64,000 bases of DNA, from positions 434,001-498,000 of the forward strand of contig NZ_OCNE01000002.1 in assembly GCF_900230195.1 (NCBI RefSeq), written 5' to 3'. The DNA comes from Streptomyces zhaozhouensis. GTDB taxonomy: Bacteria > Actinomycetota > Actinomycetes > Streptomycetales > Streptomycetaceae. Both the position numbers and the translations under genes were made by a program. Below, piece after piece: positions 51,757-60,812 of the stretch. The notes beneath the pieces were generated by a model. The model was not told the origin of the DNA. It saw only the letters and a program-made list of their open reading frames with translations, and ran no database searches. Position 1 is the stretch's first letter; each line of letters opens with the position of its first letter.

Positions 51757-54132
51757 TCAGGCGTGACGGCGCAGCGTCGTGCGGGCCGGGAGGAGGCTCG
51801 CGGCGAGCCCCGCGAGGAGGCAGGCCCCCACCGCGCCCAGCGCCCAGGGCCACTCGACCGTCAGCCGCACCGGGAGGCCGAGGGTCGCGCTCAGCCCGTG
51901 CACCATCCCGAGCAGGGCCGGCGCGACCGCCGCCAGCCCCAGGACCGCCCCGAACGCGACGACACAGGCCGTCTCGCCGGCGACGGCCGTCAGGATCTGG
52001 CGGGTCGTCGCGCCGGCCAGGCGCAGGGCACGGAAGTCGCGGGACCGGTCGTGGGTGGCCACCAGCAGGGTGGAGGCGACGGCGATCGCGGTGTAGCCGG
52101 CGGTCATGGCGACGAGGATCAGCGTGAAGACGCGGATGAGGCGGTCCTCCTCGGCGTCGGCCGAGCCGGCGTGCTCCGCCACCGTGACCTCCCGCGCGCC
52201 GAGCGCGGCGGCGGGGCTCAGCGGGGTGTCGTCGGTGCGGTAGGCGACGTCGGCCAGCGCGGACGGGTCGTGGGCGCGCACCAGTTCGCGGGGCAGGAAG
52301 AGCTGGTAGGGCAGCGAGTCGTCCACCACGGCTGCCACCCGCGGCCGCGCCGTGCGGCCGTCCTCAAGGGTCAGCGTGGCGGTGTGCCCCTCCGACCAGC
52401 CGTGGGCGGCGGCGACGGCCGCCGTGACGAGCACCGTGCCGGCACCGGGCGCCGGCTGGCCGTAGATCCGCTCGAACCCGGAGGAGACCCCGGCCGCCGA
52501 CAGCGCGGTGCGGCCCTCGCCGCCGTAGACGGTCGTCGACAGCAGCGCCGTCGCGGTCGCGTCGCCGACCGCCGCGTCCGAGAGGCCGGGTGTGCCGTCG
52601 GGGACGAGTGCCGCTTCGGCGTTCACGCTCGCGGTCCGTTCCGCGGTGTCGGCGTTGGCGGTCGTCTGGACGGCGCTGGTGATCAGCACGGTGAAGGCGA
52701 CGGTGACGAGCACCGGCGCGACGGTCGCGGCGGTGCGGCGGACGGCGGTGCGCGTGTTCTCGCGGACGAGTAGCCCGGTCGCTCCCGCGCGCCGCGCCAG
52801 GGGCCGGGTCAGCGCACCGATCGCCGGCCCGGTCAGGGCCGGGAGGAGGAGGGTCAGCCCGACGGTCATGCCCATGGCGGTGCCGAGACCGAGAAGCACC
52901 ATGCCGTCGGGGCCCGCGAACGCCGTGCCCACGGCGCACGAAAGGCCCGTGGCGGTCGCCGCCAGCCCGACGAGCCACCGGCCACGGGTCATCGCGCGCT
53001 CCTCGACGACCGCCTCGCGCATCGCCTCCAGCGGGGCGACCCGGGAGGCGCGTCGGGACGCCGTCCGCACCCCGGAGAGCGCGATCAACGGGCCCAGCGC
53101 GCAGGCCGCGAGCGGCACCCACGGCTGGATGCGGAGCGCGAAGCCCTCCGGCTGGAAGCCCGCCTCGACCATCAGATCGGCCAGCGCCGGCGCCAGCAGG
53201 GTGCCCCCCAGCGCGCCCGTGGCCGCGCCGACCAGGCCGAGGGCCAGCGCCTCCCCGTACAGCATCCGTCGCAGCTGCCGGGGCGTGGCGCCGATGGTGC
53301 GCAGCAGCGCCATCTCCCGGCGCCGTTGGGCGACGGTGAAGGCGAACGTCGACGCCACGACGAAGACGGTGACGAAGACGGAGAGGACGGCCATGGCGGT
53401 GAGCACCTGGCTGCCGATCCATCGGGTCATCTCGTCCCGCTCCGGCACGAGGGCGTCGCGGGCGTCGCCGACGAGGACCCGCCCGTCGCCGCCGACGACC
53501 CGCTCCGCCTCCGCCGCGATGCCCGCCGTGTCGGTGCCCGGCTCCGAGAGCAGGCCGATGACCCGGACGCCGCCGGCGAGGCGGGCGGCCCGCGCGTCGG
53601 AGACGTAGTAGCCGGGGCCGTCGAACGTGCCGGAGACCGTGAACGGTTCGGCCCCGTGGGCGGTCAGGAGGGTGACCCGGTCGCCCGGCGCGAGGCCGAG
53701 CGCCCGGTCGACGACGACGGAGTCGTCGCCGGTGGGCGGCGTGCCGGCGGTCAGGGCGTGGGAGGCGAGCGCCGCGCTCGACCAGCCGTGCCCCTGGCGT
53801 TCGCCCGTGCCCTGCTCGGTTCCCTCGGCCTGCGCGTAGAACGAGCGGTCCGCCACGGCGTTCTCGACGCCGGGGATCGCCGCGAGTTCCCCGCGCAGCC
53901 GCTCCGCTTCCTCCGGGGGCCACGGGGGCTTCTGGGCGGCCTGCCCCGGGATCTGGTCGCCGGTCGGGCTGTGCACGAGGATCGGCGCCCCGGCCAGCCG
54001 TTCGGGGACCCCGGTGCCGCCGGAGAGCAGGATCAGCGCGCTGAACGTCACCACGGTCACGCCGAGCGTCACGGCGGTGAAGGCCCCCAGGAAGGAGACC
54101 CAGCGCGTGCGCAGTGTCGCCACGCTGATCAC
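51757..54132 (-). CDS. FtsX-type ABC transporter permease
   Basis: A 791-residue permease with two FtsX (MacB-like) repeats. The N-terminal helix starts near residue 15, a large extracellular loop spans about 40-230, three helices lie around 245-370, then the second copy ends with helices near 660-785. It starts at ATG 54132, whose ATGA overlaps the stop of the ATPase gene, so the two are coupled. Substrate is unknown; such pairs next to two-component genes are often used against antimicrobial peptides. Intact, with no frameshift visible. Confidence 0.9.
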   Translation of the reverse strand: MISVATLRTRWVSFLGAFTAVTLGVTVVTFSALILLSGGTGVPERLAGAPILVHSPTGDQIPGQAAQKPPWPPEEAERLRGELAAIPGVENAVADRSFYAQAEGTEQGTGERQGHGWSSAALASHALTAGTPPTGDDSVVVDRALGLAPGDRVTLLTAHGAEPFTVSGTFDGPGYYVSDARAARLAGGVRVIGLLSEPGTDTAGIAAEAERVVGGDGRVLVGDARDALVPERDEMTRWIGSQVLTAMAVLSVFVTVFVVASTFAFTVAQRRREMALLRTIGATPRQLRRMLYGEALALGLVGAATGALGGTLLAPALADLMVEAGFQPEGFALRIQPWVPLAACALGPLIALSGVRTASRRASRVAPLEAMREAVVEERAMTRGRWLVGLAATATGLSCAVGTAFAGPDGMVLLGLGTAMGMTVGLTLLLPALTGPAIGALTRPLARRAGATGLLVRENTRTAVRRTAATVAPVLVTVAFTVLITSAVQTTANADTAERTASVNAEAALVPDGTPGLSDAAVGDATATALLSTTVYGGEGRTALSAAGVSSGFERIYGQPAPGAGTVLVTAAVAAAHGWSEGHTATLTLEDGRTARPRVAAVVDDSLPYQLFLPRELVRAHDPSALADVAYRTDDTPLSPAAALGAREVTVAEHAGSADAEEDRLIRVFTLILVAMTAGYTAIAVASTLLVATHDRSRDFRALRLAGATTRQILTAVAGETACVVAFGAVLGLAAVAPALLGMVHGLSATLGLPVRLTVEWPWALGAVGACLLAGLAASLLPARTTLRRHA

Positions 54133-54890
54133 GCCCCCACCTCCAGCGCGGCCATGCGTGCCGCGATCGTCTCCGGGCCGCGGGCGCCGGGGAGTTCCTC
54201 GGCGACCCGCCCGTCCGCGAGCAGGACCACCCGGTCCGCGCGGGCGGCGGCGGCCGGGTCGTGGGTGACCATCACGACGGTCTGCCCGCGCCGGTCCGCG
54301 AGTTCCCGCAGCAGGCGCAGGACCGTCCGGGAGGCGCGGATGTCCAGCGCGCCGGTCGGCTCGTCCGCGAAGAGGACGGCGGGCCGGGCGATCATCGCGC
54401 GGGCGATGGCGACCCGCTGCTGCTGCCCACCGGACAGCTCGCTGGGCCGGTGGCCCGCGCGGTCCGCGAGCCCCACCTCGGCCAGGGCGGCCGCCACCTC
54501 GCCGGCCGCCGGGCGGCGTCGGGCGAGCCGCAGGGGCAGCTCGACGTTCTGCGCGGCGGTCAGCGCCGGCACGAGGTTGAACGACTGGAAGACGAAGCCG
54601 ACGCGCTCACGGCGCAACAGGGTCAGCGCGTGCTCGTCGAGCCCGCCGAGTTCCGTGTCGCCGATCAGCACCTCTCCGCTCGTCGGGCGGTCGATGCCCG
54701 CCGCGCAGTGCAGCAGCGTCGACTTGCCGGAGCCCGAGGGGCCCATGACGGCGGTCACCGTTCCGGCCTCGAAGCGCAGGGACACCCGGTCCACGGCCGT
54801 GACGGGCTCGCCGCCGGTGAGGTGGCGCCTCGTCACCGCCCGAAGCTCGGCGGCCACTCCCGTCGTGCGGGGACTGTCTGTGGAGATCAT
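54129..54890 (-). CDS. ABC transporter ATP-binding protein
   Basis: A 253-residue ATPase of the LolD/MacB/BceA type. Walker A GPSGSGKST (about 50), Q-loop FVFQSFNLVPALT, signature LSGGQQQRVAIARAM (about 145), Walker B VLFADEPTGALD and the switch HDP are all present. ATG 54890 is taken; upstream purines are weak. It is first in a two-gene operon and divergent from the sensor kinase, a typical arrangement for a stress-sensing transporter module. Confidence 0.95.
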   Translation of the reverse strand: MISTDSPRTTGVAAELRAVTRRHLTGGEPVTAVDRVSLRFEAGTVTAVMGPSGSGKSTLLHCAAGIDRPTSGEVLIGDTELGGLDEHALTLLRRERVGFVFQSFNLVPALTAAQNVELPLRLARRRPAAGEVAAALAEVGLADRAGHRPSELSGGQQQRVAIARAMIARPAVLFADEPTGALDIRASRTVLRLLRELADRRGQTVVMVTHDPAAAARADRVVLLADGRVAEELPGARGPETIAARMAALEVGA

Positions 54891-55000
54891 GGGAACCAGA
54901 CAACGGCAGCGCGCCGCTCGGCACACTGGCGCCAGTGCGAGAGCCGATACTCCATCTGGCACTACTGCGGCCCGCGCCCGCGCGCCCTACGGTCGTCGGT

Positions 55001-56170
55001 GTGGAACCCCGTACCGTCCTGGAGGCCCTCGCCCGGAACCCGCTGGGCTACCTCCGCACCGCCTGGCCATGGCGCGCGACGCTCTACCTGCTGTCCGGCT
55101 GCCTGTGCACGGTCGCCGTCGGCCTCGGTGCCGCCGGGCTTGTCCTGACCGCGCCCGGCGGCGTGGCCGGGGCGTGCTGCGCGCTGCTTCTCGTGGCGGG
55201 GGCCGTCGCAGTCTCCGGCGTGTTCGAACACCGCCGCCTGGTCCTCGTCGACCGGGACCGGAGCGGGGCCCCGCGCCGCCGACGGGCCATCGGCTACGGA
55301 GCCGTCTCCGTCCTGGCCGTCGGCTGGGTGGACCTCGCCGTCCTGCTGCTCGCCCTCGGCATCCCCTGCGGACTGCTGCTGTCCCCGCTGCAGCCCACCG
55401 CGGCCACCTGGCAGAGCGTCACCGGCCCGATCGCCGGCGTCCTGCTGCTGCCGGTCGTCGCTTACCCCATTGGCGCCTGGGCGGGCGCCCGTGGCACCGT
55501 CGCCCGGGAGGTCCTGGATTCCGGGGACCGCGGGCTGCGGGAGGTCACCCGCTCGCGGGCCCGGCTGGTCGACGCCTTCGACGCCGAACGGCGCCGCATC
55601 GAACGCGACCTCCACGACGGCGCCCAGCAGCGCCTCGTCGCCCTGCACATGAGGCTCGGGCTGGCCGGCCTGGACCTGCCGCCGGGGAGCACGGCGGCGA
55701 AGGACGTCCGCGAGGCGCACGCCCTCGCCGGTGAGGCGCTGGCCGAGCTGCGGGAGTTCCTCCGCGGCGTGCACCCGCAGATCCTCACGGAACGGGGGCT
55801 GCCCGCGGCGTTGCGGGACGTCGCGGGGCGTTGCGCCGTTCCGGCCGACCTCGACCTGGCGGTGCCGGGGCGGTTGCCGACGAGGGTCGAGGAGACGGCC
55901 TACTTCGTGGCGACCGAGGCACTCACCAACGTCGCCAGGCACAGCGGTGCCGGCCGCTGCCGGGTCACCGCCCGCCTGGACGACGAGGTGCTGCGTCTGG
56001 AGATCGAGGACGACGGCGCGGGCGGCGCCGACCCGACCCGTGGCACCGGCCTCACCGGCCTCGCCGACCGGATCGCCGCGGCCGACGGCAGAATGTTCCT
56101 GTCCAGCCCACCCGGCGGACCCACCCTCCTGAGAGCCGACATACCGTGCAGCAGCCCGTCCGCATCGTGA
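55001..56170 (+). CDS. Two-component sensor histidine kinase (NarL/HisKA_3 type)
   Basis: A 389-residue membrane kinase with four hydrophobic segments in residues 20-180. The phosphoacceptor helix ERRRIERDLHDGAQQRL has its His near residue 206. A C-terminal HATPase domain contains EALTNVARHSGA and DDGAGG. GTG 55001 (VEPRTVLEAL) fits related kinases; an upstream GTG at 54935 is also in frame. A TACGGT-like box 7 bases before GTG suggests a leaderless transcript. The response-regulator gene overlaps its 3' end. Confidence 0.88.
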   Translation: MEPRTVLEALARNPLGYLRTAWPWRATLYLLSGCLCTVAVGLGAAGLVLTAPGGVAGACCALLLVAGAVAVSGVFEHRRLVLVDRDRSGAPRRRRAIGYGAVSVLAVGWVDLAVLLLALGIPCGLLLSPLQPTAATWQSVTGPIAGVLLLPVVAYPIGAWAGARGTVAREVLDSGDRGLREVTRSRARLVDAFDAERRRIERDLHDGAQQRLVALHMRLGLAGLDLPPGSTAAKDVREAHALAGEALAELREFLRGVHPQILTERGLPAALRDVAGRCAVPADLDLAVPGRLPTRVEETAYFVATEALTNVARHSGAGRCRVTARLDDEVLRLEIEDDGAGGADPTRGTGLTGLADRIAAADGRMFLSSPPGGPTLLRADIPCSSPSAS

Positions 56171-56805
56171 TCGCCGAGGACGCCGTGCTCCTGCGCGAGG
56201 GCCTCGTCCATCTTCTGGAGCGCCTCGGCCACCGGGTCCTCGCCGCCGTCGGCGACGGCCCGTCGCTGCTGGCCGCCGCCCGGGAGCACCGGCCGGACCT
56301 GGTCGTCGCCGACGTCCGTATGCCTCCCGGGCACACGGACGAGGGGCTGCGCGCGGCGCGACGGCTCCGGGCCGAACAACCCGGGCTCGCCGTCCTGGTG
56401 CTCAGCCAGTACGTCGAGCAGACCTTCGCGGACGAACTCCTCGGGGAACGGCACGACGGCGCGGGCACCGGCTACCTCCTCAAGGAACGCGTGGGGAACG
56501 TCGAGGAGTTCACGGACGCCGTGGCCCGGGTCGCGGCCGGCGCCACGGTCGTCGACCCCGAGGTGGTGCGGCAGCTCCTGGCCCGCCGCCGCGACCCGCT
56601 GGCCCGCCTCACCCCCCGCGAGCGCGAGGTCCTCGCGTTCATGGCGGAGGGCCGCTCCAACGCCGCCATCGCCCGTCGGCTGTTCGTCACGGAGGCCGCG
56701 GTCGCCAAGCACATCGCGAGCATCCTGCTGAAGCTCGACCTGCCCCCGGCGGCCCCGGACGACCACCGGCGGGTGCTGGCGGTACTCACCTATCTGCGCG
56801 CCTGA
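56146..56805 (+). CDS. LuxR/NarL-family response regulator
   Basis: A 219-residue regulator starting at GTG 56146, overlapping the kinase gene by 25 bp. Receiver: VIAEDAVLLREGL with the acidic pair, and phospho-acceptor Asp in VVADVRMPPG. The HTH spans about 155-215 (LTPREREVLAFMAEGRSNAAIARRLFV). It is cognate to the kinase above and probably controls the divergent ABC transporter. Confidence 0.93.
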   Translation: MQQPVRIVIAEDAVLLREGLVHLLERLGHRVLAAVGDGPSLLAAAREHRPDLVVADVRMPPGHTDEGLRAARRLRAEQPGLAVLVLSQYVEQTFADELLGERHDGAGTGYLLKERVGNVEEFTDAVARVAAGATVVDPEVVRQLLARRRDPLARLTPREREVLAFMAEGRSNAAIARRLFVTEAAVAKHIASILLKLDLPPAAPDDHRRVLAVLTYLRA

Positions 56806-56905
56806 CCCGTGGGGCGGGCCGAGTAGGCCCCCTCCCGGGCCGCGCACGGGCGCGGCCGACACCAGGCCACGACGGGCAGTTGCGAGCCAGAAGAGCCGTC
56901 ATGCC

Positions 56906-56935
56906 TTGCCGATGCGCCCCACATGCCCGTACCGT
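56906..56935 (+). promoter_or_regulatory. Leaderless promoter of the TOBE/HTH gene
   Basis: TTGCCG (56906-56911), an 18-base spacer, TACCGT (56930-56935), then seven bases to the ATG at 56943. No ribosome-binding site lies before the ATG. The spacing fits a leaderless sigma-70-type (HrdB) promoter. Confidence 0.6.
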
Positions 56936-56942
56936 CCCGCAC

Positions 56943-57344
56943 ATGCGGTTCTACAGCATGGGACGCGCCGCCCGGCTGCTCGGGGTGAGCGCGGACACGG
57001 TTCGGCGGTGGGCCGACAACGGGCGGCTGCCGACGCGGCGGGACGAGGCCGGCAAACGGCAGGTCGCCGGCGAGGATCTCGCCGCGTTCGCCGTGGCGTT
57101 GGGCGCCGAGGGCGCGCCCGGCGGCGACCTCGGCGAGCCGCACACCAGCGCGCGCAACGCCTTCCCCGGGATCGTCACCAAGGTCACCGTCGGCGACGTC
57201 GCCGCCCAGGTGGAGATCCAGGCCGGGCCGCACCGGCTGGTGTCGCTGGTGACCCGCGAGGCCGTCGAGGAGCTGGGCCTGACGGTCGGCGAGGAGGCCG
57301 TCGCGCGGGTCAAGGCCACCAGCGTCCATGTCGACCGGATGTGA
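56943..57344 (+). CDS. HTH plus TOBE-domain molybdopterin/molybdate-binding protein
   Basis: A 133-residue protein. The N-terminal 45 residues are an excisionase/MerR-like HTH (MGRAARLLGVSADTVRRW). Residues about 66-133 form one Mop/TOBE domain (SARNAFPGIVTKVTVGDVAAQVEIQ; the SARN start is typical). This layout occurs in small molybdate-responsive proteins. It is encoded just before modA, so it probably senses molybdate and controls or buffers its uptake. No Mo-ligand residues can be proven by reading. Confidence 0.88.
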   Translation: MRFYSMGRAARLLGVSADTVRRWADNGRLPTRRDEAGKRQVAGEDLAAFAVALGAEGAPGGDLGEPHTSARNAFPGIVTKVTVGDVAAQVEIQAGPHRLVSLVTREAVEELGLTVGEEAVARVKATSVHVDRM

Positions 57345-57351
57345 GGCCCCG

Positions 57352-58167
57352 ATGCCGCGAACGCACACGCACCGCACGCGCCGCACGCTGCCCGCGCCGC
57401 CGCGGCCGGCCGCGCTGCTGCTGCCGGCCGCGCTGGTCCTGGCCGGCTGCGGCTCGGACGGCGGCGCGACGGGTGACGACGCCGGCAGCGGCGGCGGCTC
57501 CGAGGTGACGCTGACCGTGCTGGCCGCCGCCTCGCTGACCGACGTCTTCGAGGAGGCGGGCGCCGCCTACACGGAGGAGCACCCGGGCACCGCGGTGCGG
57601 TTCTCGTTCGCCGGCTCGCAGGAGCTGGTCGCCCAGTTACACGGGGGCGCGCCGGCCGACGTGCTGGTGACCGCCGACACCGACACCATGGCGAGCGCCG
57701 CCGGCCTCACCGGCGAGCCCGAGACCGTCGCCCGCAACGAGCTGGTACTGATCACCCCGCCGGACAACCCCGCGGACGTCGAGGGGTTGGCCGATCTCGA
57801 CGACCCCGGACTGCGGCTGGTGCTGGCCGCGCCGGAGGTGCCGGCGGGCCGCTACGGCCAGCAGATCCTCAGGGAACAGGGCGTCGAGGCCGAACCGGAC
57901 TCCCTGGAGCCCAACGTCCGCGCGGTGCTCGGCAAGGTGCGGTGGGGCGAGGCCGACGCCGGCCTGGTCTACGCCACCGACGCCGTCGTCGCCGGCGACG
58001 ACGTCCACACGGTGCCGGTCCCGGAGGAGCGGAACGTGCTCGCCGAGTATCCGGCCGCGACGTTGAACGAGGCCGAACACCCGGACGAGGCCGCCGACTT
58101 CGTCAGCTGGCTCAACGAGGAGACCGCCAGGGGCCTGCTCGCCGAGGCCGGCTTCCTCGCGCCGTGA
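57352..58167 (+). CDS. modA: Molybdate-binding lipoprotein of an ABC transporter
   Basis: A 271-residue substrate-binding protein. A basic N-terminus, hydrophobic core and lipobox LVLAGC (Cys33) indicate an exported lipoprotein. ModA markers follow: LAAASLTDVF, FSFAGSQELVAQL, PADVLVTADT, and VLGKVRWGEADAGLVYATDA near the C-terminal third. The ATG at 57352 lies 8 bp after the TOBE gene. modB begins 7 bp after its stop. Confidence 0.95.
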   Translation: MPRTHTHRTRRTLPAPPRPAALLLPAALVLAGCGSDGGATGDDAGSGGGSEVTLTVLAAASLTDVFEEAGAAYTEEHPGTAVRFSFAGSQELVAQLHGGAPADVLVTADTDTMASAAGLTGEPETVARNELVLITPPDNPADVEGLADLDDPGLRLVLAAPEVPAGRYGQQILREQGVEAEPDSLEPNVRAVLGKVRWGEADAGLVYATDAVVAGDDVHTVPVPEERNVLAEYPAATLNEAEHPDEAADFVSWLNEETARGLLAEAGFLAP

Positions 58168-58174
58168 GCGGCGC

Positions 58175-58981
58175 GTGAGCCCCGGCGCGCGCCGGCGGCG
58201 CCCGCCCCTGGCGCTGGCGCTGCCCGCGCTGCTCGCGGTCGCCTTTCTCGCCGTGCCGCTGCTCGGGGTGCTGGTCGACGCGCCCTGGGGCGATCTCGGC
58301 GCCCGGCTGACCGAGCCGGCGGTCACCGAGGCGCTGCGGCTCTCGCTGCTGGTCTCCGGCTGGGCGCTGCTGCTCTCCCTGCTGCTCGGGGTGCCGCTGG
58401 CCTGGCTGCTGGCGAGGACGGACTTCCCGGGCCGAACGCTGGTCCGCTGTCTGGTGATCCTGCCGATGGTGCTGCCGCCGACCGTGGCGGGTGTGGCGCT
58501 CGCGCAGGGCTTCGGCCGGCGGGGGCTGCTGGGCGAGCACCTCGAACGGCTCGGGTGGACGCTGTCGTTCAGCACCGCGGGCGCCGTGGTGGCGGCGACG
58601 TTCGTCGCGATGCCGTTCCTGGTGATCAGCCTGGAGGGCGCGCTCAGCGGGATCGAACCGCACTTCGAGGAGGCGGCGGCCACCATGGGCGCCGGCCCGC
58701 TGCGCACGCTGTGGCTGGTGACGCTGCCGATGCTGCGCCCGGCGCTGGCCGCCGGCGCCGCGCTGTGCTGGGCGCGGGCGCTGGGCGAGTTCGGCGCGAC
58801 GATCACGTTCGCCGGCAATCTGCCGGGCACGACGCAGACCCTGCCGTTGAAGGTCTATCTGCTGCTCCAGGGGGACCCGGCGGGCGCGACCGCCGTCTCG
58901 CTGTTGCTGCTCGTGGTGGCGGCCGGGGTGCTGATCGCGCTGCGCGGCCGGTGGGTCGGGGCGCTCCAGCCGGGCCGTTGA
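58175..58981 (+). CDS. modB: Molybdate ABC transporter permease
   Basis: A 268-residue permease starting at GTG 58175, with five to six hydrophobic segments and the cytoplasmic EAA loop EEAAATMGAGPLRTLWLVTLP (about 168). ModB-type GEFGATITFAGNLPG follows. No modC ATPase follows; downstream is a hydrolase gene. The ATPase must come from elsewhere or be shared. Confidence 0.93.
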   Translation: MSPGARRRRPPLALALPALLAVAFLAVPLLGVLVDAPWGDLGARLTEPAVTEALRLSLLVSGWALLLSLLLGVPLAWLLARTDFPGRTLVRCLVILPMVLPPTVAGVALAQGFGRRGLLGEHLERLGWTLSFSTAGAVVAATFVAMPFLVISLEGALSGIEPHFEEAAATMGAGPLRTLWLVTLPMLRPALAAGAALCWARALGEFGATITFAGNLPGTTQTLPLKVYLLLQGDPAGATAVSLLLLVVAAGVLIALRGRWVGALQPGR

Positions 58982-59135
58982 CGGGCGGGCCAAGCCCCCG
59001 GGCCGGCCGTGCGGGCTCCGCCCGCCCGCTCTCGGAGGCCGGCACCGCTCACCCGGTTGACCTCCGCCGGGTCGCGGCGGCGGCGCGGCGGTGTCGACCA
59101 TGGAGCGGTCGGAGCCGACCGTTGGGAGCCGTCTG

Positions 59136-60734
59136 ATGCACCGAGCCCGCCTGCTCGTTCCCGCGTTGCTGACCACGGGCGCCCTGGTGGGCGGCTGTGC
59201 CGGCGCCAGCGCCGACGCCGAACGTCCGGCGGCCGCCGGCAAGGGCGCCCGGGACACCGACGACCTGCCGAAGTCGTTCACGGAACAGCGGCTGGAGTGG
59301 AGCCCCTGCCCGCCGCCCGACAGTTCGCAGGGCGACGACACGGCGACGAGCGCCCCGCTGCCGGACGGCGGCGAGTGGGAGTGCGCCACGTTGACCGCGC
59401 CGCTGGACTACACCGATCCCGAGGGGGACACCATCGACCTGGCGATGGTCAGGGCGCGCAGCGAGGCCGAGGGGGACGACCGGATCGGTTCGCTGTTCTT
59501 CAACTTCGGCGGCCCCGGCGGCTCGGGCGTGGTGACGCTGCCCGCCTTCGGCGAGGACTACGACGAGTTGCGGCGCTCCTTCGACCTGGTGAGCTTCGAC
59601 CCGCGGGGCGTCGGCGACAGCGAGGGCGTGCGCTGCCTGGACGACGCCGACCTGGACGAGTACTTCGCCTCCGACCTGTTCCCCGAGACCCGCGAACAGG
59701 AACGCGCCTACACCGGCCGGCTGGCGCGGTTCACCGAGGGCTGCGAGGAGCGCTCAGGCGAGCTGCTGCCGCACCTGACCACCACCGCCACCGCACGGGA
59801 CCTGGACCTGATGCGGCGGGTGCTCGGCGACGACGAGCTGTACTACTTCGGCATCTCCTACGGCACCGAACTGGGCGGCGTCTACGCCCATCTCTTCCCA
59901 CGCCGCGTCGGTCGCGCGGTCTTCGACGCCGTGGTCGACCCCTCCGGCACCTCGGAGGAGGGCGCGAGGGGGCAGGCCGAGGGGTTCCAACGCGCCCTCG
60001 AGAACTATCTGGACCACTGCGTCGACCAGGACGACTGTCCGCTCGGCGGCGACCCGGACGAGGCGGAGGACCGGCTGGCCGAGCTGCTGGAACGGCTGCG
60101 TGAACAGCCGTTGCCCACCCAGGACCCCGACGACCGCCGGCTGACCGAGGCGCTGGCCTACGGGGGCATCGCCCAGTCCCTCTACTCGGAGGACTTCTGG
60201 CCCTATCTGACCCAGGGCCTCGCGGACGCGACCGACGAGGAGGAGCCCGACGGCTCGGTGCTGCTGGCGCTCGGCGACGCGATGAACGGCCGCAACCCGG
60301 ACGGCACCTACACCACCCTCCAGTCCTCCCTCACGGCGATCAACTGCGCCGACTCCGACCGCCGTTACGACGAGAAGGACGTGCGCGAGAAGCTGGGCGA
60401 CTTCGAGGACGCCTCGGCGATCTTCGGGCCGCCGATGGCCTGGTCGCTGCTGACCTGCACCGACTGGCCGGTGGACGGCGCGGCAGCGCACCCCGACGTG
60501 TCGGCCGACGGCTCGGAGCCGATCCTGCTGATCGGCACCACGGGCGACCCGGCCACCCCGTACGAGGGCACCTCGCGGATGGCCGACGCGCTCGGCGAGG
60601 ACGTGGCCGTCGAGCTGACCTACGAGGGCGAGGGACACGGCGCGTACAACGGCGGCAACTCCTGTGTCAGGGACACCACCCACGCCTATCTGGTGGAGGG
60701 CGAGATTCCCGACGACGGCACCACCTGCGACTGA
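59136..60734 (+). CDS. TAP-like alpha/beta-hydrolase lipoprotein (1 of 3)
   Basis: A 532-residue secreted hydrolase. The signal sequence ends in LVGGC (Cys21, probable lipobox). The nucleophile elbow is FGISYGTELGG, oxyanion region FNFGGPGGSG, acidic residue in GTTGDPATP and His in EGEGHGAYN. These are the features of tripeptidyl aminopeptidase (TAP) and related proteases such as SlpD/SlpE of Streptomyces. ATG 59136 follows GGGAGCCGTCTG. It is the first of three tandem paralogues. Actual substrate is unknown. Confidence 0.9.
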   Translation: MHRARLLVPALLTTGALVGGCAGASADAERPAAAGKGARDTDDLPKSFTEQRLEWSPCPPPDSSQGDDTATSAPLPDGGEWECATLTAPLDYTDPEGDTIDLAMVRARSEAEGDDRIGSLFFNFGGPGGSGVVTLPAFGEDYDELRRSFDLVSFDPRGVGDSEGVRCLDDADLDEYFASDLFPETREQERAYTGRLARFTEGCEERSGELLPHLTTTATARDLDLMRRVLGDDELYYFGISYGTELGGVYAHLFPRRVGRAVFDAVVDPSGTSEEGARGQAEGFQRALENYLDHCVDQDDCPLGGDPDEAEDRLAELLERLREQPLPTQDPDDRRLTEALAYGGIAQSLYSEDFWPYLTQGLADATDEEEPDGSVLLALGDAMNGRNPDGTYTTLQSSLTAINCADSDRRYDEKDVREKLGDFEDASAIFGPPMAWSLLTCTDWPVDGAAAHPDVSADGSEPILLIGTTGDPATPYEGTSRMADALGEDVAVELTYEGEGHGAYNGGNSCVRDTTHAYLVEGEIPDDGTTCD

Positions 60735-60812
60735 GCGCGGCCCGCGCAACGGGTAGCCTCCGTCGAGGGGGCCGGTGCCACGCGGCCCGTCGAGAGCGCG
60801 AGGGGGCCGCAC

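Noticed and set aside
48473..51853. Minus-strand frame of about 1,100 codons opposite the UPF0104 gene
   Set aside because: Shadow of a well-supported membrane-protein gene extended by the GC-rich intergenic repeats; no recognisable domain.
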